Below are positions 48,650-60,382 of a stretch of 64,000 nucleotides of DNA, one piece after another (within the stretch, counting starts at the first letter, position 1; every line of letters starts with the position of its first letter). The DNA comes from Pycnopodia helianthoides (lineage: Eukaryota > Echinodermata > Asteroidea > Forcipulatida > Asteriidae): assembly GCA_032158295.1 (NCBI GenBank), contig CM063248.1, forward strand, positions 12,414,657 through 12,478,656. The letters are read 5' to 3'. The notes under the pieces are model-generated. The model worked only from the letters and a program-made list of their open reading frames with translations. It had not been told where the DNA came from and did no database searches. A program made the translations under genes and the position numbers.

Positions 48650-49847
48650 TCTTTATTTGTGCCTATTAGACATCCACTATCATCCAAGACTGAAGTAAAT
48701 AGTGCAGCTGGAAGGAACAAGGCTACCTCAAACACACTTCCAAAAGATGTCCGCAACAAATGTTTAAACAATGTCCGGTGCTAGAAATTTATGTACATTT
48801 TGAGATAGGTCAAGAGGCCCCAACCGCATCATCCCTGTATCTAGTCCAGACAAAAATGAATGCATTATGGTTTACAAATGACTCAGTTGTTCAGTGCATG
48901 CGGTCTATTGACCTACATGTACATTGTACTGTACTTGTACATCATAAACGTTAATGTTTTGGGGTACCGAGGGAGACTAAAAAAATAGTAGGGCTATTTA
49001 GCCAAGATTTATAACCCGGGTATTTTTGAAAAAGAAAACAAAAAAATGTATCACGACACCTCAGAGAAACCCAGCTGCTGCACATGGGTAGCCAGTTTTT
49101 AGTTTTTGCCTGGCCTGTGACACAATGCTGCCCAACCCTGAACTACTTTCCAAGGGTGGTGTTTTGTTGCCAATGAACACACCCCAACCTTATAATGGAC
49201 CCTGGCTGGGTCTGCCAAAATACACACAAATAACGAAGGCACTGTGCGTTTGTGGGGGGTGTAGGCCCCTATGGTTTGCATTCATCTGTTGTATTTGTAT
49301 TGGGCTAAGCTCCGCAGAGTACAATGTTGGAAAAGCACCAGGGCTGGTTGTCACACTCCGTCTGCTCTTATCAATGGTGTCTTTCGGATGGAATTTGTTT
49401 GTTTTTTCCCAAAGCACAATAGATTTGTAAAAAGTAAATAAAATAAAATAAAATTTTACCGAAATCCCTTTTCTTTTGGAGTGTTTTTATGGAATCTTTT
49501 TAGTCAAAAGACTTCATAAATTCTACTACAAAGTAGAATCATTTGGCTGCAAGTTTGTACATACAGGTGTAATTTTTAGCAATACGAGAAATAGACCAAC
49601 TGTGTAAAAGAAATTGTCTGTTCCTCCCGATGTACTTGAACATGCATGTAATATACATGTACCTATGAAGAAAATTTGTTTTGTCTATTCCCTCAAAAAC
49701 TGCTTCGCTTTATTGTCTTTTTTTTAATTATTACCCACCAACTATTTTACTCAATTATAATTTTTCCCCAATTTGTTCATTTACTATATAAAAAAAACTA
49801 TTGAAGCTTTACATGTAAATTCAATAATATCAGATGTATTTATTCAT

Positions 49848-49994
49848 TTAGAAATTTGTTTGAAATGTTATTTTAATCTTTAAGATAATTTGTCCCCCAT
49901 TCTGGAAGGTGGGTGGAGGTGAGGCGATGACCATGCCCAGGTAGCAAGCCAAAGCCAGCATTTGGAGCAGGCCCCAGGCAGCCAGGGCCCCCAT
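49848..49994 (-). CDS. Short ORF with signal-peptide-like N-terminus, unidentified
   Basis: A 48-codon ORF. The first residues, MGALAAWGLLQMLALACYLG then MVIASPPPTFQNGG, have the layout of a signal peptide: short N-region, about 18 hydrophobic residues, then a small-residue IAS end. An acceptor-like TTGATTGTATTGTGTGTAG lies 14 nt before the ATG. The rest (QIILKIKITFQTNF) is AT-rich and ends at TAA, with AATAAA shortly after. It might be a tiny secreted peptide, a first coding exon whose donor I cannot see, or coincidence. No homology recognised. Confidence 0.2.
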   Translation of the reverse strand: MGALAAWGLLQMLALACYLGMVIASPPPTFQNGGQIILKIKITFQTNF

Positions 49995-50949
49995 CTCTAA
50001 ATCTCCACCTACACACAATACAATCAAAGGCAAATTTTCCCCTACCCTGAATTCACTAATGCACACGCTCAGCCGACAATCAGTGCAACATGTGTGCGTA
50101 AGATTCGCCGTCAAAGCAGGAGGCTTTGTGCAGGTGGTTTGTAAGTTGACGTGCCCAGGGCACTGGTTAGTACAAGGGTGTTCAGACACAGCAATGCTCC
50201 CAGCTCAAACATAAGAAGGAAGAACGATTTGATTTCAGGGGAGAGAAAATATGAAAACACAAGGAAGGGGAAAAAGGAGGGGTCCTTCGAGCTGGCCCGG
50301 GTCCCGCTGCACCACAAGTCAGAGAGGGTAAAACCTGTTCGTGACTCACCCCAACCCCCCCCCCCCTCCCCAAATTAGCAATAATATTATTGCAAAATGT
50401 CAAGGCTCGCAAAAGGCAGCATCAAGCGGACAATCAAAATTATGAACAAAAATGAAAATTGAAAATCCTGCAGCAGAGCCTTGGGTTCAAGCTCCCAGTG
50501 GACGCCCCAAGCTCACAATTATTAAAGGGCAAGTTGAATTTACAAGTTTTGGAAGCCTAATACGATACATCATCCAAATCCTCAAGTTTTTCAACATAAA
50601 ATTTCACCAAACTAGACCTCTGCTTATTTCAACAGACTACTTTGATCAATTTATTTGATATCACTTTCAAATTTAGTCACTCACAAGTAACTGCTTTTCG
50701 ATAGGCTTTTTATTCTTAATTTAAGTTTGAACCGCAGAATTCTGGAAATACAAATGTTACATGGGAATTTGAACCAAACTGAAAGACATCAAAGCGGGTA
50801 CTTATGGGTTGTTGGAGAAAACAGGAAAGTAATGTTACGCTTACTCTTTGAAAATTTAAATTGCTTTCTACTGACATGACTGATGAGCTGAGCTCTAGCA
50901 GAACATCGCATTTAAGGGAAATGAAGTTTGGAAAGTGAGCAGCTTCAAT

Positions 50950-51291
50950 CAGGGCTAGAATTTTGGGGAAAACCCACAAGACCGCAGGGCTTGTAGCTGG
51001 AATTTTGAGTACAAGACCAGAATTGAAGTGAGAAGAAAAAATGCCTACACAGGTTAATAATTGAACTGTTTGAATTTGAAAAAGCACTAAGAAAAGATTT
51101 ATCTCATTGGTATACTATGGGTAAGTAGTCTTCGATAAACAACAGAATTGCATTTATCAGACTGAAAGTCAACATTTGAACACAAACACAAGACCGCCGG
51201 ACTTGTTCGGACATGAGTTTACTGGCCCGATGCTACAATCACTGGCCTCGGGCCAGCAGTCCAGTGTAAAATTTGGACCCTGGTAACATCT
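50950..51291. repeat. Two-copy dispersed repeat, copy 1
   Basis: Starts AGGGCTAGAATTTT and ends AAAATTTGGACCCT, an 11/14 terminal inverted repeat. Shares AAAGTCAACATTT and TGGCCCGATGCTACAATCAC blocks with the 58.2-kb copy. The minus-strand ORF here (50716-51087) is not supported. Confidence 0.65.
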
Positions 51292-51618
51292 TTTTGATTG
51301 TTCATTTTACAGTCATTTCACTGAACCTGTGAATGTATGACCACCTTTAATATAATGCACTCACCACACAAAAGTCAAGGGTACCTAATGGAATGTCTTG
51401 AGCTGGCTGCATAATTGTACCCATCTGCCATGACTGAACCCTGCTGAAGACATTGCGCAGTGCAATAGAAGTAAGCTTGGGTGTGTTTGATACAGATAAT
51501 GCGCAGGTTGTGCAAGTATCATGAAACTATTAAATTTTATTTCTGGCAATGACACCAGTAAATCCTAAAAAGTGTTTTGGCCTGAAGAAACCTTAACCAC
51601 TTCACGTTTTTTTATATA

Positions 51619-51980
51619 TTAATATTCCGTGCCCACCAACGGTATTATTTTTCTGAACTTTTTGAAGCTTCTTAAGTATCGTTTTTCTTTAAAAACATCA
51701 GTGCCACAATAAAACCCTGACTTGACAAAGGAAAGACCAAAAAGATGCTCACAATAAGTTTCGGGGTTGTTCCGGGATTTGATGTTCCGAAAATTGAGTA
51801 GGCCTTCACCATTATTAACAGAACCTCGGTCGTAAGCCACAGCTGAAAATCTGCCTATCCACACACTATCATGCATACTAACAACAACGTAAGATTGTCT
51901 TGCACCGAGACTAACATGTATGAGGCTGTGGTCTAGAGCTGGATTCAAACCAAGGTCCACAGGAGCACCAAGTCCAAGAC
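51619..51980 (-). CDS. Hypothetical terminal exon or ORF, unidentified
   Basis: This lies within the longest ORF of the window (153 codons from 52080). A strong acceptor (CATTACTTCTGTTTTCTAG) at 51981 would start an exon open for 119 codons to TAA: LGLGAPVDLGLNPALDHSL, IHVSLGARQSYVVVSMHDSV, WIGRFSAVAYDRGSVNNGEG, ending with a Lys/Arg-rich tail (RYLRSFKKFRKIIPLVG). No domain is recognised, and no AATAAA is obvious just downstream. An ORF of this length is about the longest expected by chance in 64 kb, so it is weak evidence of coding. Confidence 0.22.
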
Positions 51981-53221
51981 CTAGAAAACAGAAGTAATGG
52001 CCAAAAAAGCTCCTGTACATTTCCAGACTGGTACCTAGTGAAACAACATCTCTTTTACAGAGTGCTTTGTATTCATACATGTTCCTTGATAGGGAAACCA
52101 GACTACTCCAAGGAATAATCCCAAAACAATATCAGGGAATCATCTAAATCTAGATTTGTCACCAAAATGACCCAGAATTTATTGATGAGAGGGGGGCAAT
52201 CGCTGAGGGTTAAGTGAGGGGTCAAATCAAACCGCAGCCCCTCCGTTTGTTAATCAGAGAGCGGGGTGACGATTGACACCAGTGTCACACTTCTTGAAAA
52301 GATTCAGGGACAGCTTCCTGGAAGCGACCTTTCGCTGGTTATAAAAAGAAGAAAAAAAACCTGCTTGGAAAAACACGTAGGGCTCTAAGCGTGGACAAAC
52401 ATGCCTAGTGTCAGCATTGGTTATGTAGTACTGGAGTTATTTCCTGCCAGTGAGGCGTTATCGAAAGTCAGCGAACGAAGTAGGAAAAAAAGCCTTCCAC
52501 CCCAAAAAACAATAACACTCTTCTTTGCGATCCACAATGTACAAAAATCCTGCCTCAATGCTTGAAATGTTTTTGTAGGGGGGGGGGGAGGCGATGTTGA
52601 AGAGATGGGGGTTAAAGAAATTATCAGTACTTTTATTCCTTGTTTTCTTCGCTCTTAACATGCTTGACTTACCAACACCTCCCACCCACCTTCCCTACTT
52701 CAAAATGAATAGCAGATTGTCAAGATATGATCTGATAAAAATATCTGATGTACAGGCAAGCAAATAGTTACTCTCAGCTATGGATGGCATATCCTTTCAA
52801 TCTCATAGTTTACAAGTGCTTTGTATTTTTAAAGGACAAGTTAAATTCTTATTTTCTCAAAGATAAAACGAATTATTCAAATGTTGACTTTTGGCGTCTG
52901 CTTGACACACCTTACATGTACAATGTATCTGTGTTTTACCAAAGATCATGGAAAATTGGCTACTGTTGGCTGGCTTTTAAAGTGTGTGTACAACATTGGT
53001 AAAATTGAAAATATAAAGGTTCACAGATTTGCACATAACTTACATGGTATAAAGATGGTCATGGTGGTAAACTTCCATTGAAATAGTTTTGTTTGAAATG
53101 ATAGGCCTATAGTTTTTAGGAAATGAGCAAAACAATTCATCTTTATCGCGCGTGTCCAAAACCCTACATGTATGTTTGAAAACATATAACAGGTTTTTTT
53201 TGCTGTTTTCTCATGACTCCG

Positions 53222-53336
53222 AAGACTGATTGAGCTTAACATTTCACAGGTTTGTTATTTCTTGTATATGTTGGGTCACACAGAGTGCGGATACTAGTCT
53301 TTGAAAATTACCAATGTTGTACATGTGCTTTAATGA
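53222..53336. mobile_element. Terminal fragment of the 27-kb MITE-like family
   Basis: GATTGAGCTTAACATTTCAC, AGGTTTGTTATTTCTTGTAT and ACTAGTCTTTGAAAATTACC match the complement of 27005-27105. The other end is missing. Confidence 0.6.
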
Positions 53337-54164
53337 ACAAAGCCCACATATTATGTTTGTTAACTAGTGAAGAGATTCAACTGTCAGTATCTGTTTACAT
53401 AAACTGGTACACCTCATAAGTGCTGCTTCATTAATAAACCAAAAGTCCTTGCAAGTGTTGCTGATAGCGTCAGCAGAAAGTACTTAGTGAGAATCCGTGT
53501 ACAGTGTATACTATACTGCATGGTAGCAGCAGAGAGGAGAGGGTCGATTACTGTACAGGGGGTACAGGAAGGGGGGAACAAGCGAGAGATGTACAAGGAT
53601 ATTGGACAAGTTGCCAGGATGGAATGTACAATACATGTACATGTAGCTGTCAAATTTTAAATAATTTTACGGCTAACTTGCCTACAGGTTAAAACACTAA
53701 CCCTAGAGTGGGTTGGTTGGTGTTAAACACTTCAACTTGGGCATTCTGCTTTTATTGTGCCAACCAGAACTTTGATCTTAGCATTAACATTAATGTATGA
53801 TCGGCAAGGTTCAACCAGGTTTGGAACTATCAAAACTTGCTGAAAAAACACTACTAAAGAATGTTAATAATAACAGGTTTTATAGGGCAATTCCAAAGAA
53901 ATTATCATTGCGTTTCAAACATTATAACCCCTGCTCACTGGGCCATTTATTTCATTCCTTCCACCATCTCAGCTCTCTGGGGAGTAAGCAGCCTGTGCTT
54001 CCAAATACGTAGCCGCCAAGCTAATTCAATCCCATGAACCATCTTTGCCCTCACAGCTACCCATTTACCCCTGGGTAAAGAGAAGCAACTAAAGTTATTA
54101 CAAGGATGAGATTCTGAAAAATATAAAATGTCTGAAATGTGTCCGTATTTGGAGGTGAACACAC

Positions 54165-54400
54165 TTAACCCTCCTACTGTCAGTGACTCTTGGCATTATT
54201 TTCCAGTGAGTTGACCAACCATTTGAAACCATTCGACTGCCAAGGTTGTGTACGGTGGCACAACTGTGCACAGAACTAACTGTGTACTGTGTACATGCAT
54301 TCCCTCATGGTATCATATTGCAGGCTGGCATAGTTTATCTATCATTCAAAACCACAGTCAATGGTATTGAATGGTCAGACAGCAAGAGGGATAAAGCACA
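54165..54400. repeat. Repeat copy uninterrupted at 54.2 kb
   Basis: CCTCCTACTGTCAGTG, TTGACCAACCATTTGAAA and ATGGTATCATATTGCAGGCT match 58.03-58.10 kb and 58.61-58.70 kb, but here they are contiguous. Confidence 0.6.
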
Positions 54401-54827
54401 AATTTGATACGTCTTCCGTATTTTGATTTGGGACTGATGCTTGAAAGATTCGGTATGCATAACGTTAACGAGTGCCTCTTCCCCCGTGAGGCGTAGTTTA
54501 TTTTGGCGTCACACCACAGGCACATTATAGCACCTTAACTGGCTTTTTCAACTTCCCGATGATTTCTGACAGAAACTAAATCCTTCAGATTTCAAGTCAG
54601 CCCAATTCCATTGCCTGGGGCTACTAATTCCTATGTCAACTTCCTCTGGGTTTCTACCTCCATGGTCAACCGCTCTGTGTCCCGACCATCAATGTCTTAA
54701 AAGTTAACAGTGAAGTGCCGCGGAAGCAGGCATGCACAGCGAGTGTACATTGGCCAAGTTCGCACAAAAAGACCAATTGTCGATACTGTTTTTTCAGCAT
54801 GCCAAAAGTCGGAAGAATCTCATCCCT

Positions 54828-54872
54828 GAGTTAAGTGTCTTGCTCAGGGACACAGGATTCGAACTCACACAA
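54828..54872 (-). mobile_element. SINE family 1 fragment
   Basis: A short match to the SINE centre: TTAAGTGTCTTGCTCAGGGA then GGATTCGAACTCACAC. Confidence 0.6.
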
Positions 54873-55939
54873 GAAATTGAATCCGATAAACTAAATCGCT
54901 TGGCCATGACACGCAAGTTGAAGGCTAGTTACACTCGCTCCTTAGGTAGCCCGGCAGGCAAATCAAAATCAGCTACATGTACCTACAATTACCTCCCTCT
55001 TTATGGTGGTTTTCAAGATGTGGTGATGATTTTCATTTAACTTAAAAAAAAACTCTGATAATGACTGAATCAGAATGAATAGAAGTCTCTCAGGCCCAAC
55101 AAAATTGACATGAGCTAGTCAACCACACGGCTGACAAGCCCAGAGGACTACAGTAGTCAAGAGAAAACGTTAACACAAGGCCTGCAACATGTCGTAGTAT
55201 CAAAAGTGACAGATCTCACTCCAACTTTTCCCGAGTTCCAACAACGCACCGCAAAATCAAACATACAAAAAACCAGTTGCACTTCTTGAATTAATCCACA
55301 CAGCATGAAGAGGAACTACGCAGAAAGCTTAATCACAGGTGGTTACGACTTACATGTACAAGTGGGTAATGCGGTAATGATTGACTTAAACGCCCAGCTC
55401 TTCCGGATGTTTGCAATGCAAGCAGAAGAACAAAACTGTGGGAATCCCAAAAAAAAAACGGGAGAAACTGAAGACAGAAAATTAAGATGACGCTAACCAA
55501 GACCCTTGCGATAGATCATCTGTTCCGGTTACAGCTCACTCATGTAATTGCCTCAATGTTTGTCAAGGCACCCTGCACTATGATTTATTGAAAAACACTT
55601 ATTTGCGTCGGGCAGTCCCCTGACTTAGCACTTCAATCAGGCTGGGCTCACTTACTTTCATGGAAATGGATTAAAGGCTGTGGTGATCCGTTTTGATGTC
55701 AGCACAAAGAAAATAATAATCCACAAAACAAAACCAACAATGGAATACTTGAGCCTGGGAGATTTCAAAACAGCCAAGCAAAGGAAACTTTCTTATCAGT
55801 TCTTCTTCAGCTGTTATAGGATGACATCTAGAGGGGAAGGCCATGAAAGCTGTTTTTGAAGGAGTCCTTTTACTAGGGGAAAAAAGTACCTATCTATTGG
55901 AATTGTATAAATAACACTCATCAAAAGAAAGAGTCCCCC

Positions 55940-56099
55940 TAATGCTTCATATTTGAAAGGACAGGGACACCAAGGCGTTTTCTCTGTGGTATATAGGGCA
56001 CCTCTATCAGGAAATTGTAAATTTCATATTGCAACATTCAAGGGGCACCAAGGCAATGACCGGGGGCATGGAGGCAATTGCCTACGTTGCCTCTGTGAT
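55940..56099. mobile_element. Copy of the 183-bp MITE family
   Basis: Inverted relative to the 5.4-kb copy: ATGCTTC start, GGGCACCTCTATCAGG, GGGGCACCAAGGCAATGACC, GGCAATTGCCTACGTTGCC. Confidence 0.7.
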
Positions 56100-56712
56100 A
56101 GCTGTGAGAATGAGATCATCAATGAGATACACAATCAAAGCATCTACAATTTGGCTCTCTCGCTTTTCAGATTTTCTGCCACGCAATAATACCTGTACAC
56201 GTACATCAACTTCAAGAAAGGGCCTAATTTTCATCACTTAACTTTTTTAAACTAGTATGTCGATTTGAGGGGAAACAAAACCCAGCTGACTGATGCCCAA
56301 CCACAAGTGGTATAAATCTCAGTACCATCATACTGCATTAATAATCTTACATGTTATTTAATTCAAAGTGTCACCTTCAATTTGCTACCAACCGACCATT
56401 TTTCAGCCAAATCTAATGAAAGTAGGTCTGGGCAGTTTAACATCCTTCGCTCTCCTTAATGGCTTACATCTCTACAGCTTCCATCTCGGGGTGTCTTGCT
56501 TAAAGTACATGTACATACCTTAATCTTAACCACATCATTGTCACAAAAGAGAGAGAGAGAGAGAGGAAAAAAAGTTCCTTCAGGTTTTTTTTCTGGGGGT
56601 GAAACTTGATGTTAATTACCATGGATGGGCACCGGGCACCAGAAGCGCCACTCTTAAACTCAAACCAGGCACAGAATCTGTAGGCCTTGGTCACCTGGGA
56701 CAGCGAGGGGTG

Positions 56713-56729
56713 AGGTCAGGCGTGGGTCA
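56713..56729 (+). promoter_or_regulatory. DR5 nuclear-receptor half-site repeat (RARE-like)
   Basis: AGGTCA, five bases (GGCGT), then GGGTCA: two direct half-sites with the spacing preferred by RAR/RXR. It lies in a locally GC-rich strip (56690-56830) that also has a CACGTG E-box about 55 bp downstream. Binding is not shown by sequence alone. Confidence 0.35.
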
Positions 56730-57002
56730 GAATGAATGGCATCGGGCGGGCGAGGAGTGAGCTGGCGCTTGGGCAGGGACACGGCCACGTGTATGGCCCC
56801 AGTGGGAATAGGGCGGAACATGTATCAGTGGAGCGAGAGCCTCCTGACAATTGGCTCTGTCATGAGACTTGCTAGCGGCAGGGGGAAACATTGAGTTTCT
56901 AATTGAAAGCTTGACGAATCAAGACTTTGCTTCCTTCCTGAGTGTCAACTTCGTGGACTATTCATTCTTCCAGCGAACTATGAAGACCCCCCCCCCACCA
57001 CC

Positions 57003-57450
57003 TCCCTCTATCTTTAAAATGGGCCTACCAAGGCAAGCACACCACATTGTGTTCGGCACTGTGCCAACAAGTAAGGGGTTTGGGGTGGTGTATTGTGGGT
57101 TTGTTAATAGGAAAGGGGAAGGGTGGGATAATGTGCATTTGAGAAAGCTGCAATGTAAGATTCAATCACCCATCTCCTCTACTTCTATCAATGTGCACAA
57201 TCAACACTATGGTGTGTTGTGTTTGGCCTCATGGGGGCCACAGATGTAAGGAGGGAGGTTGGAGTATTGAATTTGTTTTGGGGGATGGGTAGGAGTAGAG
57301 AATAAAAGTACGGCACGAAATCTCTGAGCTACGCAACATACAGAGCCCTTCTATCTTTAAAACGGGCGTTAACAATGCACGCAATTGCGTGTGGCGCAAT
57401 GCCAACTGTCAAGGGGTGCATGGTGGTGTATCAGCAAGTTTGTTTTCAGA
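57003..57450. repeat. Diverged local duplication
   Basis: CTATCTTTAAAATGGGC and GCCAACAAGTAAGGGGTTTG at 57.0 kb are echoed by CTATCTTTAAAACGGGC and GCCAACTGTCAAGGGGTGCA at 57.35 kb, about 350 bp apart. The 126-codon ORF across the first copy (56869-57249) is not supported. Confidence 0.55.
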
Positions 57451-57789
57451 TGGGGGGGGGGGTGGGGTGGGGAAGTTACAACGCTCTAAGCACCGCACGG
57501 TTGATAATTGAGAGGAAACATGAGCAAGGTCGCATTGTGGCGATGAGTCTCTTATGGAATTAAATAGCCGTTTCATGTATCTGTTTTTCACACAGAAGAT
57601 ACACGTGAGGACAGGGCGTATGCTCAGTCAGCACTACACACTAGGCATGTTTATGGGACAGTTACATATCACGGAGCTTTTTTAGTACAAGTCTGACATG
57701 CACAAACAGAATCTGCTCATCTACAGCACGATTTTAATCACAACACCACGTAATGCAAAGTTGGCCAGGATATTGGAAATGGCACATGC

Positions 57790-57963
57790 AACTACTTGAC
57801 AGGGCAAGGGCACCCAGGTAATTTCTCCTTTGTAAACATAGTAAAGGGCACCTCTATGGAGAAACTATAAATTTCTAATGGGACGTTTCAAAAGGGCACC
57901 AAGGCAATGACCAGGGGCAACAGAGGCAATTACCTCCATTGCCTCCATGAAGCATCAGACCTG
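57790..57963. mobile_element. Copy of the 183-bp MITE family
   Basis: GGGCACCTCTATGGAGAAAC, AGGGCACCAAGGCAATGACC and right end GAAGCATCAGACCTG; one mismatch in the 15-bp terminal repeat. Confidence 0.72.
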
Positions 57964-58214
57964 CTTGAACTATGCTGTGTGTTTTTTCAAAGGGGTATAA
58001 AATGCTCACTTACATGCATAATTTGTTTACATGATAACCCCCCTACTTTCCATTAAAATTTGCCAATAACTTGACCAACTATTTGAAATTTTTGAACTGC
58101 ATGTTATAATTTTTATGATGCAGGGCCCAAATGGAAACCAGTTCAAACTGACTTGGCTAAATAAAGGAAAAAAGTACAAAATAAATGTACATCGTACACA
58201 AGGTTTCTATACAT

Positions 58215-58612
58215 GCAGTGGAACATCAAAAAGTCCACAATACCACAAGGCTTGTAGCTAACATTTTACCCACCAGAAATTTGTTCAACATTCTTGAATC
58301 AAAATGAGAAAAAAAATCTACACAGTTTAATATACAATAAACTGTTTTTATTTGATAAGAAAAGATCTTATTTGTCTTATAGGTAAGTACATTTCGATAA
58401 TCAACAGAATTTTTAAGATATTTATTAAACTAAAAGTCAACATTTCAACATAATGTATTTTTTAAAAATCAAAGATATTTTGAAGTGAGGTATTATTATT
58501 CCACTTAAAACCACAAGACTGCCGGACTTGTCCAGTCATGAGTTAACTGGCCTGACGCTAAAATCACTGGCCCCGGGCCTGTGGTCCAGTGTAAATTTAA
58601 ATCCCTGTACAT
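58215..58612. repeat. Two-copy dispersed repeat, copy 2
   Basis: Matches 50950-51291 with indels: ACCACAAGGCTTGTAGCTAA, ACTAAAAGTCAACATTTCAA, GCTAAAATCACTGGCCCCGG. It sits inside another repeat that is uninterrupted at 54.2 kb. Confidence 0.65.
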
Positions 58613-58867
58613 GGTATCATATTGCAGGCTGCAGGCAGAGTGCATTCATCCTTGAAGACCATTTGGTTGGTATTAAATGGTCAGACAGCATGGGGGGGGG
58701 AGAGGTTAGTAAAGGAAAAATTAATTTTGAAATTTGTTAATTGATATTTTCCTCAAACATCACTTAATTTGTCACGTACTAATTTAACCAAAAAATTAGA
58801 TCACCGTGCACGCAGGTGTCAAGAGGCCTAGGTCGACTCCTGTAATTACCAGTAGGTAAATCTACTA

Positions 58868-59010
58868 AATTGTTTGTGGTGACCGTGGCTTATCACGGGA
58901 TTCGAGCTGGCCTCTCAACACTGGGCATGTTCAGTGATCTAACAGTGAAGACACCTGCTGAAAGCACAGAGTATACAGTACTTATCACACATTGGAGTAT
59001 GAGGTTAAAA
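58868..59010 (+). mobile_element. SINE family 2 copy, plus orientation
   Basis: Head remnant ACGGGATTCGAGCTGGCC, then a body reading CACAGAGTATACAGTACTTA, the complement of the 15.2- and 47-kb copies. Confidence 0.6.
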
Positions 59011-60167
59011 ACACAAATTAGGATCCCAATGCAAGTATTACATCAACTAAATACTTAGGTTGGGTAGAGAAGAGTTCATGTAACGGAGAAGGAGAAACTT
59101 ACCAAAACGTTTTCATACACTGGTCACATGCATTATATACTTGATCTGCACAAAGAAGAAATAAGACACGTACAAAAAAAAGATCAATATTATGATGAAC
59201 AGTCCAACATTTAGAAATGTTTTTTAAATATGACTCCACCTGTTGAATATCGATGTGCTTTTGGCACAGGCACACAGCCCTGGGATGCCTATCACTTAAC
59301 TCATACATTTTGAATTGTTTGGGTTTTTTTTGTTTTTGAATTCAAATGTAAGCCATTGTCTTTATTGTTATCAGTTACTGTGTTACGTATAGTCACATAT
59401 GAGCAACAGGGGTTTTTATATAAAAAAATTAAAAAAAACACTTTTCACTTTTGCCATTGTTATATTATTTGAATTATGCATTGACTGTAATATTCCATAA
59501 TCAAATGATGAAAAGAGATTTATTTAAATATGATGCCATAAATACGATTCCTCATGGTCAATGTACACAAACCAACAACAAAACCAAATATCTGGATTCG
59601 TTCAAAAAAAAAACATCAACAAAACAATTACGATTTGTAATTCAGAGAAATCCCTGACAGTGTAGTGATTCCCTGTGTAGTGATTCCTTGTAAAGACACC
59701 ATTGTCCTTCCAGCATATCCCAGCAAACAATGGGTGCCACACCCATGCAGCCTGCCACACTCTCTGATTGTGTCATATGCTGCCTTTGCTACACTGAATT
59801 ATTCATGCCCAGCATCTAAATTAATCATGGTGTATTTTTATATAGGTGTCACCCAGTATCATGAATAATTCATGAGAGGAAGGGTCTTCCATGACATCAC
59901 ATCTATCCATGACTGAATGCATCAGCACTAGGCCTAATCTGCACTGCACTTGCCCAATCCACTAACAATGTACAATTCTTAGGTGTAAACAGATTTGGTT
60001 CTGGTTGTAAATATTGCAGCACCAGGCTGTGCCATTTCCTTTTTGCATAAATGCTCAGTAGACTTGTAAATGTACAATGATACAATAATTGTTCATTTCT
60101 CCCATTTAAACAGGGATGAGATTTGCCAAATGTGAACAATCCTATACATGGCATTGCCCCCTTATTC

Positions 60168-60382
60168 TAGACCCAGAACCTCCCTAGATGTTTACAATAC
60201 AGGAGGTTTACAAACTCTGTGCATCACTAGAAACAAGACACTATAGGTTTGGACACAGTTTGGACTAATTTTGTTCTCCCTTTGGAGACTGCTTTACTTC
60301 TTTCAAGAACATTGGCAGGCTCAAGGAGATTTTGAGAAAAACCTGATATCAGGAAAAGTCCTGAGAAATCACATGCCTGTCA
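60168..60382. repeat. Two-copy dispersed repeat (60.2 kb copy)
   Basis: TCTCCCTTTGGAGACTGCTT, GGCTCAAGGAGATTTTG and GTCCTGAGAAATCACATGCC match the 31.9-kb copy in the same orientation. Confidence 0.7.

Noticed and set aside
51110..51130. GGGTAAGTAG as a plus-strand donor
   Set aside because: The same motif occurs at the equivalent place in the 58.4-kb repeat copy, so it is repeat sequence.
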